Shown here piece after piece: positions 41,101 to 49,957 of a stretch of DNA of 54,791 nt. Within the stretch, counting starts at the first letter, position 1. Each line of letters begins with the position of its first letter. Origin of the DNA: an uncultured Bacilli bacterium (GTDB taxonomy: Bacteria; Bacillota_I; Bacilli_A; RF39; UBA660); contig CALVRZ010000003.1 in NCBI GenBank assembly GCA_944358875.1, positions 1-54,791 on the forward strand, given 5' to 3'. The notes beneath the pieces are model-generated. The model did no database searches. It had not been told where the DNA came from and saw only the letters and a list, made by a program, of their open reading frames with translations. A program made the translations under genes and the position numbers.

Positions 41101-42441
41101 TATTTTAGGAGGTAGCTTTCTTCCAGGATTAATCAATTCATCAAAACGATCAATAATTTCACCATTACATATTTTGACTGCTCCAATTTCAATAATCGTA
41201 TCTCCTCCACCAGCACTAAAACCAGTCGTTTCAAAGTCAAAAACAACATATGTATTATCCAAAAGTTTACTATCATTTTCTCTAAAACAAATATCGATTG
41301 AATCATCGACCAAAGATAGTTCACACCCATATAATATTTTCATTTCTTTAGCCATATGAAAAGCCTCTGGAAAAGCCTGTGCTCCTGAATGATCCGTAAT
41401 AGCTATTGCTTTATGTCCCCATTTAATAGCCCTTTTAATCAAATCTTTAGCGCTCACTACCCCATCCATTTGACTCATCAAAGTATGAGCATGAAGTTCA
41501 ACCCTCTTAACCTCTTCATCATCACTTCTAATCTCATTATTTTCTTTATCAACCAAATTAACATCCTTATATCTCGTATTAAAAACCAGTTCATTAGCAT
41601 ATCTATCCATTGCTACTTTACCATAAAATTGATACCACTTACCAACTTTAATTAAATCCTTAATTCTAGCATACTCTTCATCATCTTTAGTAATCATCTT
41701 AACATAAATACTATCTTTATCATCTGTTACTTTCAAAGTAATAATCTTATAACCACTTCTAGCTTCAAAATAATCGACTCCAAATACTCTAGCTTCGATG
41801 TTAATATTTTCAACTTCATATAAAATATCACTTAAATTAGTAATTTCCGTACTCTTTTTAGGTCGATAATAACTAGGTTTATCCTCTTTTTCTACTGTCT
41901 TGGGGATAACTTTAACCTGAGGCACTTCTACTTTCATTTCATCATTAATTGCTTGTAGTAAATCCTCATCACCATCTTCTTTTAAAATAACATTCAAATT
42001 AACACCACTAAAACCAAAATCATGCAATTTATCATTAATATAATTAATTTTTTCAATCATATTAATCTTTTCAACTTTATTAAAAACACTAAAATAAATA
42101 TCATCATCATTAAACTCTAACTCTCTATCACTAAAAACTTTATATCGAACATTTAATTTAACTAATTCATCAATAATAACCTTAAAATAATCATTAATCT
42201 TACTATAAGTAATATTCTTAGCCTTAATTGCTAAAACAACATCAACTCTATTAAAAGTATCCTTTAACTTATTAAATAATTCAAAATATATATCACATGG
42301 TAAAATACTATCAACTTCAATAATAAATTTCCATATTTTATTATTATCATATACAATAACTTTATCTAAACTAGCTTTATCAAAGTAACTTTCTTCATTA
42401 AAACTAATACTATCAAATAATTTTTTTAATTTATCTTGCAT
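38101..42441 (-). CDS. polC: DNA polymerase III PolC
   Basis: The 1446-residue Gram-positive replicative polymerase with built-in proofreading. In order: an N-terminal domain (~1-200), an OB fold, a PHP domain (VELHAHTLMSQMDGV, AIAITDHSGAQAFPEA) split by the DnaQ-like 3'-5' exonuclease (VVFDFETTGFSAGGGDTIIE; HNAKFDVSFLEMA; HHRADYDAEGT), then the PolC palm and fingers (GSRGSVGSSLVATMMG; a Cys zinc site CPNCHKTLF...CECG; PDIDLNFSS catalytic Asps). PolC marks the organism as Bacillota-like. The gene has its own terminator. Confidence 0.98.
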   Translation of the reverse strand: MQDKLKKLFDSISFNEESYFDKASLDKVIVYDNNKIWKFIIEVDSILPCDIYFELFNKLKDTFNRVDVVLAIKAKNITYSKINDYFKVIIDELVKLNVRYKVFSDRELEFNDDDIYFSVFNKVEKINMIEKINYINDKLHDFGFSGVNLNVILKEDGDEDLLQAINDEMKVEVPQVKVIPKTVEKEDKPSYYRPKKSTEITNLSDILYEVENINIEARVFGVDYFEARSGYKIITLKVTDDKDSIYVKMITKDDEEYARIKDLIKVGKWYQFYGKVAMDRYANELVFNTRYKDVNLVDKENNEIRSDDEEVKRVELHAHTLMSQMDGVVSAKDLIKRAIKWGHKAIAITDHSGAQAFPEAFHMAKEMKILYGCELSLVDDSIDICFRENDSKLLDNTYVVFDFETTGFSAGGGDTIIEIGAVKICNGEIIDRFDELINPGRKLPPKITELTNITDDMLVDKDNEENAVRRFIDWYGDLPMVAHNAKFDVSFLEMAHQKYNFGTFTNTVIDTLELSRAMNPSQGRHNLSALVKKYNVPWDEDAHHRADYDAEGTAYVFYKMIKELVNRNVEKISDLNKIIDKNELHTLGNAYHFTMLAKNLTGLKNMFKIISYANTTYYYKGPRILRSVLNELREGILIGSACVNGEVFDMARTKSDEELSNIMKFYDYIEVQPPSVCEHLVQTGDFPSMNDLKNNIAKIIRVAKESSKIVVATGDVHHLDPDDKIYREIIVNQKVPGGGRHPLNKKGITSIPSMHFRTTREMLDDFSFIDKDTAYEIVVTNTNMIADMIEEIEVIRDTGGHPFAPVIENSEQTVRDLVYTKAKSIYGEELPELIEKRLERELNGIIGGHYDVIYLIAQKLVKKSNDDGFIVGSRGSVGSSLVATMMGITEVNPLPPHYVCPNCHKTLFEVDGHVLAEEYASGYDLPDRICECGTKMDKNGQDIPFETFLGFNADKVPDIDLNFSSIYQSEAHEYTKVLFGPDYVYRAGTVGTVAEKTAFGFVKGYFEDKGIINVRSAEIERLAMGCTGVKRTTGQHPGGIVVVPGYMDIFDFTPFQYPAEDTSSRWRTTQFEYHSIEDNLLKLDILAHDDPTMLKYLLDISGMSIDDIPMDDKKVFSLFSSPEALGVTKEQIMCETGSLGLPETGTRFVINMLTETKPSSFGELVKVSGLSHGTNVWANNAQELVAGTFTLADGKQIEIPFKEVIGCRDDIMVTLMKWGIEPLHAFKIMEFVRKGKAKKDPEGWIKWATELKENNIPEWYIESCKRIEYMFPKAHATAYIMMCCRVAWYKVYKPIYYYYAYFSIRCFDFDIETMIHGYDAIKRRIDELNLKGFDRSNKEDNILDVLGSALEMTARGFTFKNLDLYKSHYKDFIINEDGKSLIPPFRSIDGLGDIVAKSIYDEARKGPFISVEDFQNRCKVSQTLIDKMRLMGMFNDMPETSQLSLF

Positions 42442-42481
42442 TCTACCACCCTACCACTTTCTTGCTTTATTTATTGTACCA

Positions 42482-42516
42482 AAAAAAAGATGGATAATAA
42501 ATACTTTTATCCAAAC
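42482..42516 (-). terminator. Terminator of the 265-residue gene
   Basis: On the minus strand TGGATAA and TTATCCA pair around a 9-nt loop and are followed by a T-run. Confidence 0.7.
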
Positions 42517-42548
42517 TTTTCTAAATTAATTAAATCCCCAAATACTAA

Positions 42549-43346
42549 TTACATTATTTTTTTTCTAACCAAATCCCTTTTTGGCTCTTCTAAATTACTA
42601 ATAATATTCTCCTTAGGTATAATAACTTTCCTTGTCACTAACTTAAACTTATCTTTTCCCATACAAACTACCTCAAAGAAGAAAATATCAAACATGCCAT
42701 CTTGAATTTTAATATATAAATAATTTTGACAATGATAGTAAACTCCCTGTACAATAGGATAATATTTAATATCCTCAATCTTCTTTTTAACATCAACTAT
42801 TCCATCATCATAACCTCTAATCAAATTAAATAAACGATGATTTTGTTTTTGAAATTCATACTCAAGTTCACATATTTCATCATCACTAGGAATACCAAAA
42901 TCACTAACAACTGAACCATCTATTTCATTATTAGCATAAAGAACACCTTTTTTCAAATCAACAACATATAACCCATCCATCTTCTCATCATTAAATACAA
43001 AACCATCTTCTAACTCTTTTCTTGTTAAAATAACTTCATTAATATCTTCCTTTGGTTGAAAACAATATTCATCCACTACACACCCCATATCATCTTTAAA
43101 ATATTTTCTCATCATAATATCTGCTTCTCTTAGTGAACTCTTAAAAATCAAATATTCTTTATTAAAATTAAAACGCAGACCAACTTCATTTTTACTCCGT
43201 GTGTATCCAAATTTATCATACACTATTCTATTATCCTTAACTAGTAATAAAATGCCATCTTTATCGATAATTAAAGTATCTCTCACATATTCCTCTTTTA
43301 CATAAATATTATCTAATATATAATTTCTCCTATTCACCCTTTCCAT
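42549..43346 (-). CDS. Uncharacterised 265-residue protein
   Basis: Not recognised. A soluble, acidic-to-neutral protein with an even beta/alpha pattern and no signal peptide. Segments such as YVRDTLIIDKDGILLLVKDN, VVDLKKGVLYANNEIDG and YYHCQNYLYIKIQDG suggest beta-rich repeated units. It is located between polC and the pilin-like gene on the opposite strand, with its own terminator. No motif supports a function. Confidence 0.6.
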   Translation of the reverse strand: MERVNRRNYILDNIYVKEEYVRDTLIIDKDGILLLVKDNRIVYDKFGYTRSKNEVGLRFNFNKEYLIFKSSLREADIMMRKYFKDDMGCVVDEYCFQPKEDINEVILTRKELEDGFVFNDEKMDGLYVVDLKKGVLYANNEIDGSVVSDFGIPSDDEICELEYEFQKQNHRLFNLIRGYDDGIVDVKKKIEDIKYYPIVQGVYYHCQNYLYIKIQDGMFDIFFFEVVCMGKDKFKLVTRKVIIPKENIISNLEEPKRDLVRKKIM

Positions 43347-43527
43347 TTAACCACTTCTCCTAACTACTAATAATATATGGTAGTATAACATAAAATGCTT
43401 AATTAAAACAACACTTTATTTACAATTTTGAACTAAAAAAGTAAATTCTCCTATATTATTTAATTTAATGTTTCTTTCTTTATTTACATTTTACTAAACA
43501 TAACTTATAATTATAATAGGTGATAAC

Positions 43528-45450
43528 ATGAAATTAAATAATAAAGGATATTTATTAGTGGAAATAATTGTTGCGTCAGTTTTAGCAATGACCATTGCCT
43601 ATTTTCTAATTGATCTAACTTTAAATCTCAAAGAAAAAAATGATGATGTTTTTGTTGATACCATTTTAATTACAGACAAAGTTTTAATCACCGATCAAAT
43701 TATGCGAGATATAAATAATTATAAATTAACTAAGATAAATCAAAATGTCGAAACGCCCAATATTGTTGACTTAACTTTCACTAACTTTACTAAAAGAATA
43801 ACTATTACTAATAATAATGACCAATATATCTTTCAATATGGATTAATTGATGAAACAAATAACTATAACTCTAATGCATATTATAAAGAATTTAACTCTA
43901 GTTTAGATGTAAGAAATCCCATTATCACGACATCATGCTATCAAGATAATAATTTCATCTCATGTAATAGTAATCACGATAAAGGATTACTAAAAATAAA
44001 CATTGATGCTTATACTCTATATAGTGATACCAATTATGGAATAACTATTGAAATACCATACAATACTAAAGAATTAACTGTCGAAACTATATCACCACCA
44101 GATATTTTTACTCCAACCATTAGCAATATTACCGAGACAAGTTTTACAATAAATGCAAAAGCTAATAGTAAAGCACCAATCAAAGAATATGAATACTATG
44201 TTGATAACGAACTAAAATGTAAAACTAGTAATGAAACGTGTAATGTTATTAATTTACAAGCTGGACAAACATATACCATCTATGTCAAAGCAACTAATGA
44301 ATTTAATCTATCGACAAACTCTAATCAAGTAACGGCAACTACTATTAAAAAGCCCAATTATCTCTATTATACAACTTCTGATGAAGGAAGCTATAATATG
44401 TATTTCTATCGTTGTAACACCGATGGTTCTTCTTGCCAAAGACTAAGTACATTAAAAGGATTTGCTAACAGTGTAGGTGGATCGTTTGGTCCTAAAATTA
44501 TTGCTAGTAAAAATTATCTATACTATACCACTTCTGATGAAGGAAGCTATAATATGTATTTCTATCGCTGCAACTCCGATGGTTCTTCTTGCCAAAGATT
44601 ATCCAATCTCAAAGGATTTGCCAATTATTTAGGAGGTTCCTTTGGCCCTGAAATCGTTGCTAATAATAACTATTTATATTATACAACCTCAGATGATGGT
44701 AGTTATAATATGGACTTATATCGTTGTAATGCTGATGGTTCTTCCTGTCAAAGAATAACATCACTAAAAGGATTTGCTAATGGTGCTGGTGGTTCGTATG
44801 GACCTACTCTTATATTAAATAATGATTATCTATACTATACAACCTCAGATGATGGTAGCTATAATATGGACTTATATCGTTGTAATGCTGATGGTTCTTC
44901 CTGTCAAAGAATAACATCACTAAAATGTTTTGCCAATAGTCTTGGAGGAGCATACGGTCCTCAAATAAAACTAAGTAATAATTATCTATACTATACCACT
45001 TCAAATGATGGAAGCTACAACATGGAATTATATCGTTGTAACACTGATGGTTCTTCCTGTCAAAGAATAACATCACTAAAAGGATTTGCTAATAGTTTAG
45101 GTGGTGATTTCGGACCAGAAATAGCATTAAGCAATAATTATCTATATTATACAGCCTCAGATGATGGTAGTTACAACATGTACTTATATCGTTGTAATGC
45201 TGATGGTTCTTCTTGCCAAAGATTATCTAATCTCAAAGGATTTGCCAACTATGTAGGTGGGGCTTTTGGTCCAAAAATCCATCTAAGTGAAGATTATTTA
45301 TACTATACCACTTCTGACGAAGGAAGCTATAATATGTATTTCTATCGTTGTAATACTGACGGTTCTTCTTGCCAAAGACTAAGTACATTAAAAGGATTTG
45401 CTAACTATCTAGGAGGTTCATTTGGTCCCGAGTTCACTACCAATTACTAA
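43528..45450 (+). CDS. Pilin-like anchored protein with seven 52-residue repeats
   Basis: A 640-residue protein. The N-terminus is type IV prepilin-like: NNKG then YLLVEIIVASVLAM, with Glu at +5 after the Gly cleavage point, followed by a long hydrophobic helix. A ComG/PilW-like region comes next, then a fibronectin-III-like domain (~192-275, NITETSFTINAKANSKAP). Residues 277-640 are exactly seven 52-residue repeats (NYLYYTTSDEGSYNM...YRCNTDGSSCQRL...GGSFGPEI), each with a Cys-x6-Cys pair. Seven such YxY...G units suggest a seven-bladed beta-propeller of the DUF5050/TolB kind. It is monocistronic and followed by a terminator. Ligand unknown. Confidence 0.8.
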   Translation: MKLNNKGYLLVEIIVASVLAMTIAYFLIDLTLNLKEKNDDVFVDTILITDKVLITDQIMRDINNYKLTKINQNVETPNIVDLTFTNFTKRITITNNNDQYIFQYGLIDETNNYNSNAYYKEFNSSLDVRNPIITTSCYQDNNFISCNSNHDKGLLKINIDAYTLYSDTNYGITIEIPYNTKELTVETISPPDIFTPTISNITETSFTINAKANSKAPIKEYEYYVDNELKCKTSNETCNVINLQAGQTYTIYVKATNEFNLSTNSNQVTATTIKKPNYLYYTTSDEGSYNMYFYRCNTDGSSCQRLSTLKGFANSVGGSFGPKIIASKNYLYYTTSDEGSYNMYFYRCNSDGSSCQRLSNLKGFANYLGGSFGPEIVANNNYLYYTTSDDGSYNMDLYRCNADGSSCQRITSLKGFANGAGGSYGPTLILNNDYLYYTTSDDGSYNMDLYRCNADGSSCQRITSLKCFANSLGGAYGPQIKLSNNYLYYTTSNDGSYNMELYRCNTDGSSCQRITSLKGFANSLGGDFGPEIALSNNYLYYTASDDGSYNMYLYRCNADGSSCQRLSNLKGFANYVGGAFGPKIHLSEDYLYYTTSDEGSYNMYFYRCNTDGSSCQRLSTLKGFANYLGGSFGPEFTTNY

Positions 45451-45479
45451 AGGAATTCATTCATAAGAATTCCTTTTTC
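45451..45479 (+). terminator. Terminator of the repeat protein gene
   Basis: AGGAATTC and GAATTCCT form an 8-bp stem followed by TTTTT. Confidence 0.85.
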
Positions 45480-45670
45480 ATTTAACCCCTGCCATTGTAT
45501 ATATCAAATTATTAATATAGCTAACAATAATATGTAGTTACATTAAGTTTCAAAAATCTTTACATTTTTAATGTCAAATGAAAGAATGTAATCTCAAGTA
45601 AGAGATCTTTTTAAAGAATAAATATGGAAAATATTTCTCTTTTATAGTATAATTAAGTAAGGTGATATTT

Positions 45671-46213
45671 GTGAAATGTCAAACATATTTTAAACAAAGA
45701 AACTATGCCAATCGTGGTATGACTTTAGAATCCGATATTAATATCACTAATGAATACTATATTGAAAATAACATAGCCTTAATATATAAAAAGCCTACTC
45801 CCATTAAAGTAGCTAAAATTGATTATTCGCATAACAAAATAACCGATGCCTACTTCGAATGTCCTTCCACCTTAGACTATAATGGTATCTATCAAGGTAA
45901 ATATATTGAATTTGATGCTAAAGAAACCAATAGTAAAACATCTTTTCCTATTGCTAACATTCATAAACATCAAATCGAACATATTAAACGTGTTATTGAC
46001 CAACGAGGAATTGTCTTTCTCCTTGTAAGATTTAATTTACTAAATGAAAATTATATTCTTATGGGACAAGATCTTATTACTTTTTTAAATACTAACAAAA
46101 GAAAATCAATTCCCCATGAATACTTTACTCAAAAAGGCTATCCTGTTCAATTAAAATACACACCTAGATTAGATTATTTAAAAGAAATAAATAAAATAAT
46201 GGAGGTATTATGA
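45671..46213 (+). CDS. recU: Holliday junction resolvase RecU
   Basis: A 180-residue resolvase of the type IIS-like nuclease fold, involved in recombination and chromosome segregation. The GTG at 45671 is chosen because GGTGAT lies 4-9 nt upstream, giving an N-terminus KCQTYFKQRNYANRGM, the RecU start pattern (NRGxxLE). The catalytic region reads STLDYNGIYQGKYIEFDAKE (Asp, Glu and Lys) and is followed by HKHQIEHIKRVIDQRGI. It overlaps the PBP1 gene by 4 nt, the same recU-ponA pairing as in Bacillus. Confidence 0.95.
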   Translation: MKCQTYFKQRNYANRGMTLESDINITNEYYIENNIALIYKKPTPIKVAKIDYSHNKITDAYFECPSTLDYNGIYQGKYIEFDAKETNSKTSFPIANIHKHQIEHIKRVIDQRGIVFLLVRFNLLNENYILMGQDLITFLNTNKRKSIPHEYFTQKGYPVQLKYTPRLDYLKEINKIMEVL

Positions 46214-49200
46214 AAAATTTTTTAAAGAAACTAGATAAGTTAGAAATAATCATGGGACTTCTCTTTCTCGTAATTAGCATTATTTCTATTATCAATTTTG
46301 GTTTAGTTGGAGCCTTAATTATTCCAATCCTTATTATTCTAATTATTATATATTATAATAGTGACACAATCGTAAAACAACTAAATAAGAAAAAAGGAAA
46401 GAAAAAGTCAAATATAAAAAATAAAACCAAAAAGACATTAAAGCCTAATGATAATGAAGAGAACATCAAAGATATTATCATTGATAGTGAAGAAGAAGAC
46501 ATTATTGAAGGTACTTTAAATGAAAAGAAAGAAGTGGGAAATATGAAAAAAATAAGTTCAAAAAGTAAGAAAGGCAAAAGAAAAGGCCATTCAAGTAAAA
46601 GCAAAAGTAATTCTAATCTAAAAGAAAGAATATTAAAAATCTTTATTATTGTTTTCTCAGCGGGTGTTTTTGCTGTTAGTGGCTTTATGCTCTATATTAT
46701 TATAAGCTCTGGTACCTTTGATCCAGAAAAATTAGCTAACCAAGATCAAACCGTCGTCTATGATATCGATGGTGAAGTAATTGCTACTCTAGGAAGAGAA
46801 AAAAGAGAGACGGTTACTTATGATCAATTACCTCAGGTCCTAGTAGATGCCATCATTGCTACTGAAGATTCAAGATTCTTTGAACATAATGGTGTCGATA
46901 TGGCAAGATTCATAAAAGCTTCCGTCGGCCAACTTTTAGGTAATAGTGATGCTGGTGGTGCCTCTACTCTAACCATGCAAGTTGTAAAAAATAACTTAAC
47001 ATCGACAGAAAAATCAATTATTCGTAAATTTAAAGATGTCTATATCTCCGTCTTTATCCTAGAAAGAAATTATAGTAAAGAAGAAATCCTAGAATTTTAT
47101 GTTAATGATAGTCTTTTAGGAGGAAATGTCTATGGTGTTGAACAAGCTTCACAATACTACTTTGGTAAATCAGTATCTGAATTAAGTTTACCAGAAGCAT
47201 CCCTTATCGCAGGACTTTTCCAATCACCAAATGGTTATAATCCATACAATAATCCTGAAGGCGCTACTGAACGTCGTAATACCGTTTTAAAACTAATGGT
47301 AAGACATGGCTATATAACTCAAGAAGAAGCTGACTTAGCTAATAGTGTTTCTGTTGAAAGTCTTCTAACCGGCAGTGGCGAAGAAATGAACTATCAAGGT
47401 TATATTGATACTGTTGTCGATGAAATCATTGAAAAAACAGATAATGATCCATATCTAATTCCTATGAAGATATATACCGCTATGGATAAAGATATTCAAG
47501 ATGGTATTAACAAAGTATTATCTGGTGAAGACCATGAATGGGCTGATGAATATGTTCAAGCTGGTATCGCCGTTGTCGACGTTAATAATGGTGCTATCTC
47601 TGCTATAGGAGCGGGTCGTAATCGTGAAGGTGAAAGAACATGGAACTTTGCTACTCAAGAAATAAGACACCCAGGTTCTACTGCTAAACCATTATTTGAT
47701 TATGGACCAGGTTTTGAATATAACAATTTCTCTACCTATACTCTATTTAATGATGAACCATGGCAATATACTGATGGACCAGAAGTAGGAAACTGGGATG
47801 GATCATATCAAGGATTAATCACTTTAAGACAAGCACTTAGTGTTTCAAGAAATATTCCGGCCTTAAAAGCTTTCCAACAAGTAAGTAAGAAAAATATTAT
47901 TAGTTTTGTTGAAAGCCTTGGTATTGAACCTGAAAAAGATGGTAACTCCATTCATGAAGCTCACGCAATTGGTGCTTTTGAAAAAGGAGCTACACCACTT
48001 CAAATGGCTGCTGCTTATGCTGCTTTTGCCAGTGGTGGTTACTATACTGAGCCATATACTGTTACCAAAATAGAATATCGTGATACCGGTGAAGTTGAAG
48101 AATTCAAAGCGGATCGTGAACGTGTTATGTCAGATTCGACAGCTTACCTTATGAATAACGTTTTACAATACGCCGTTGAATACGGCTTTAATGGTGGTGC
48201 TCGTGTTTATGGCTCAACTGTTGCCGCTAAAACCGGTACATCAACATTTGATGAAAACACACTAAAAACATTAGGATTACCATCATCTGCCGTTAAAGAT
48301 TTATGGACGGTAGCCTATACTCCTGAATACTCTATTGCCCTATGGTATGGATATCAAGATGCATCTAGCGAACATTATCTAACTGGTGCCTCAGCACCAA
48401 AAGATGCCGTTATGTCATCAATTATGAAATATATTCCTAAAACAACTAAACAATTTGAAATGCCAGATTCCGTTGTCGCTTCACAAGTAGAATTCGGAAC
48501 ATGGCCTGCTCAATTAGCAAGTGAATATACTCCATCAGATCTAATTAGAACTGAATACTTCAAAAAAGGAACAGAACCTACTGAAGTATCTCAAAGATTT
48601 GCAAAATTAGATCCTGTCACTAACTTAAAAGCCACAACAAATGGTAACACTGTTCGTCTAACTTGGAGTGGTGAAACACCAGAGATTTTAACCGAAAGTT
48701 ATTTAAGAGAATATTTTAGTCAATCCGTCTTTGGTAATGGTACTGAAAGTTTCGTTAATCAAAGATTAAGTTACAATAACAACACTCTAGGTGGTTATGG
48801 TTATGGTATCTATGTTAAAAGTTCCAGTGGCAACCTAACTCAAGTTGGTTTCACTACTGATAATAGTTATACTTATAATGCAACCATGGGCGGTAATATT
48901 ACTATTGTTGTTAAAGCCGAATATCGTAGTTTTAAAGCCAATGCTAGTGATGGTGTCGAAGTCGATGTCAATGTATCTGGTGGTGGTAGTGTCAGTGATG
49001 ATAGCTTAAGCCTAGATATAGGAGCAAGTAATTTAACTCCATCTGTTGGTAATTATACTGAACCAGGTGTAACCGTTACCTATAATGGCGAAGACGTTAC
49101 TGATGAAGCAACCATTAGTTACACCGTTACTATTGATGGAAACAGTCACAGTGTCACTTCTCCTAGTGAAGTCGAAAGACTAATCAATGAACAATCTGCC

Positions 49201-49281
49201 GGTACCTACTATATTAGATATCGCGCTACCTACCAAGGTGAAAGTGCTGAAGCAACAAGAACTGTAACTGTCCATAACTAA
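46210..49281 (+). CDS. Class A penicillin-binding protein (PBP1)
   Basis: A 1023-residue bifunctional peptidoglycan synthase. The glycosyltransferase domain has IIATEDSRFFEHNGVD (catalytic Glu219), GGASTLTMQVVKN and SLPEASLIAGLFQSP. The transpeptidase has S490-TAK, S546-RN and K674-TG. The C-terminus (~800-1023) has fibronectin/Ig-like linkers. Unusually, a ~110-residue extension with two membrane segments (~10-50) and a long Lys/Glu-rich stretch precedes the standard membrane anchor (~141-165). A second ATG (46543) with a GTGGGAAAT stretch could serve as an internal start giving a shorter protein. Confidence 0.95.
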   Translation: MKNFLKKLDKLEIIMGLLFLVISIISIINFGLVGALIIPILIILIIIYYNSDTIVKQLNKKKGKKKSNIKNKTKKTLKPNDNEENIKDIIIDSEEEDIIEGTLNEKKEVGNMKKISSKSKKGKRKGHSSKSKSNSNLKERILKIFIIVFSAGVFAVSGFMLYIIISSGTFDPEKLANQDQTVVYDIDGEVIATLGREKRETVTYDQLPQVLVDAIIATEDSRFFEHNGVDMARFIKASVGQLLGNSDAGGASTLTMQVVKNNLTSTEKSIIRKFKDVYISVFILERNYSKEEILEFYVNDSLLGGNVYGVEQASQYYFGKSVSELSLPEASLIAGLFQSPNGYNPYNNPEGATERRNTVLKLMVRHGYITQEEADLANSVSVESLLTGSGEEMNYQGYIDTVVDEIIEKTDNDPYLIPMKIYTAMDKDIQDGINKVLSGEDHEWADEYVQAGIAVVDVNNGAISAIGAGRNREGERTWNFATQEIRHPGSTAKPLFDYGPGFEYNNFSTYTLFNDEPWQYTDGPEVGNWDGSYQGLITLRQALSVSRNIPALKAFQQVSKKNIISFVESLGIEPEKDGNSIHEAHAIGAFEKGATPLQMAAAYAAFASGGYYTEPYTVTKIEYRDTGEVEEFKADRERVMSDSTAYLMNNVLQYAVEYGFNGGARVYGSTVAAKTGTSTFDENTLKTLGLPSSAVKDLWTVAYTPEYSIALWYGYQDASSEHYLTGASAPKDAVMSSIMKYIPKTTKQFEMPDSVVASQVEFGTWPAQLASEYTPSDLIRTEYFKKGTEPTEVSQRFAKLDPVTNLKATTNGNTVRLTWSGETPEILTESYLREYFSQSVFGNGTESFVNQRLSYNNNTLGGYGYGIYVKSSSGNLTQVGFTTDNSYTYNATMGGNITIVVKAEYRSFKANASDGVEVDVNVSGGGSVSDDSLSLDIGASNLTPSVGNYTEPGVTVTYNGEDVTDEATISYTVTIDGNSHSVTSPSEVERLINEQSAGTYYIRYRATYQGESAEATRTVTVHN

Positions 49282-49310
49282 AGAGTAATCAATTAAGATT
49301 ACTCTTTTTC
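49280..49310. terminator. Bidirectional terminator between PBP1 and lipoprotein genes
   Basis: AAGAGTAATC and GATTACTCTT pair around a 6-nt loop with T-runs on both sides, shared by convergent genes. Confidence 0.85.
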
Positions 49311-49901
49311 TATCTCCAAAGTATTAACCTCATACCCATCATCACTAATTACCAAACTAATAACACTATCACTACTAACAATATAAGTATCTAACCAACT
49401 AGCAAACATTTTCTCTAAAAAACTAGCTTTAAACTCACTATATTCATTATAAAATAAAACTTTCACTCTATCACTAAAAGAAATATTCACATCATCTTCC
49501 CCATTCAAAATATAAATAAAATCACACTTCCCAAAATCATCCTTATAATACCATTCATCCCCATATACACAAAATAAATAATTATCAAAAGAAATACCAA
49601 TCATATTATCAATATATATTTCTACTCCATCCAATACCAATTTATCACGTAAAATATACTTATCCTTATAATCAATATCAATATCCATATCTTCTAACAA
49701 AACCAAATAATCAACCCTATTATCCATTACAAGCCCCTTATCAAATAATAACAAAAAATTACTATTAGCATCATCCTCATATATCCCTGACTTACTTATA
49801 TAAAACTGGTAGCTATCATCATTATCAAAAGTATCCACCATTTCCCTATCATTACAACCACCAAGCATTAACAAAGCCAAAAAACAGAACCATTTTTTCA
49901 T
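49299..49901 (-). CDS. Lipoprotein of unknown function
   Basis: A 200-residue protein with a lipoprotein signal MKKWFCFLALLMLGGC, the lipobox LGGC placing the acylated Cys at residue 16. The mature part is acidic and beta-rich (SYQFYISKSGIYEDD, NYLFCVYGDEWYYKDDF). No family is recognised. The stop overlaps the shared terminator with PBP1. It precedes the cca gene's far end with an independent hairpin between them. Confidence 0.7.
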   Translation of the reverse strand: MKKWFCFLALLMLGGCNDREMVDTFDNDDSYQFYISKSGIYEDDANSNFLLLFDKGLVMDNRVDYLVLLEDMDIDIDYKDKYILRDKLVLDGVEIYIDNMIGISFDNYLFCVYGDEWYYKDDFGKCDFIYILNGEDDVNISFSDRVKVLFYNEYSEFKASFLEKMFASWLDTYIVSSDSVISLVISDDGYEVNTLEIEKE

Positions 49902-49924
49902 CCTATCGCCTCATTATAAAGTAT

Positions 49925-49957
49925 GAAAAAAAGACCAAATTAATACTGGCCTTTTTA
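49925..49957 (-). terminator. Terminator of cca
   Basis: On the minus strand GGCCAGT and a pairing GGTC arm are followed by seven T, overlapping the cca stop codon. Confidence 0.65.

Noticed and set aside
44810..45076. Minus-strand frame inside the seven-repeat gene
   Set aside because: Periodic shadow of the 156-bp repeats.
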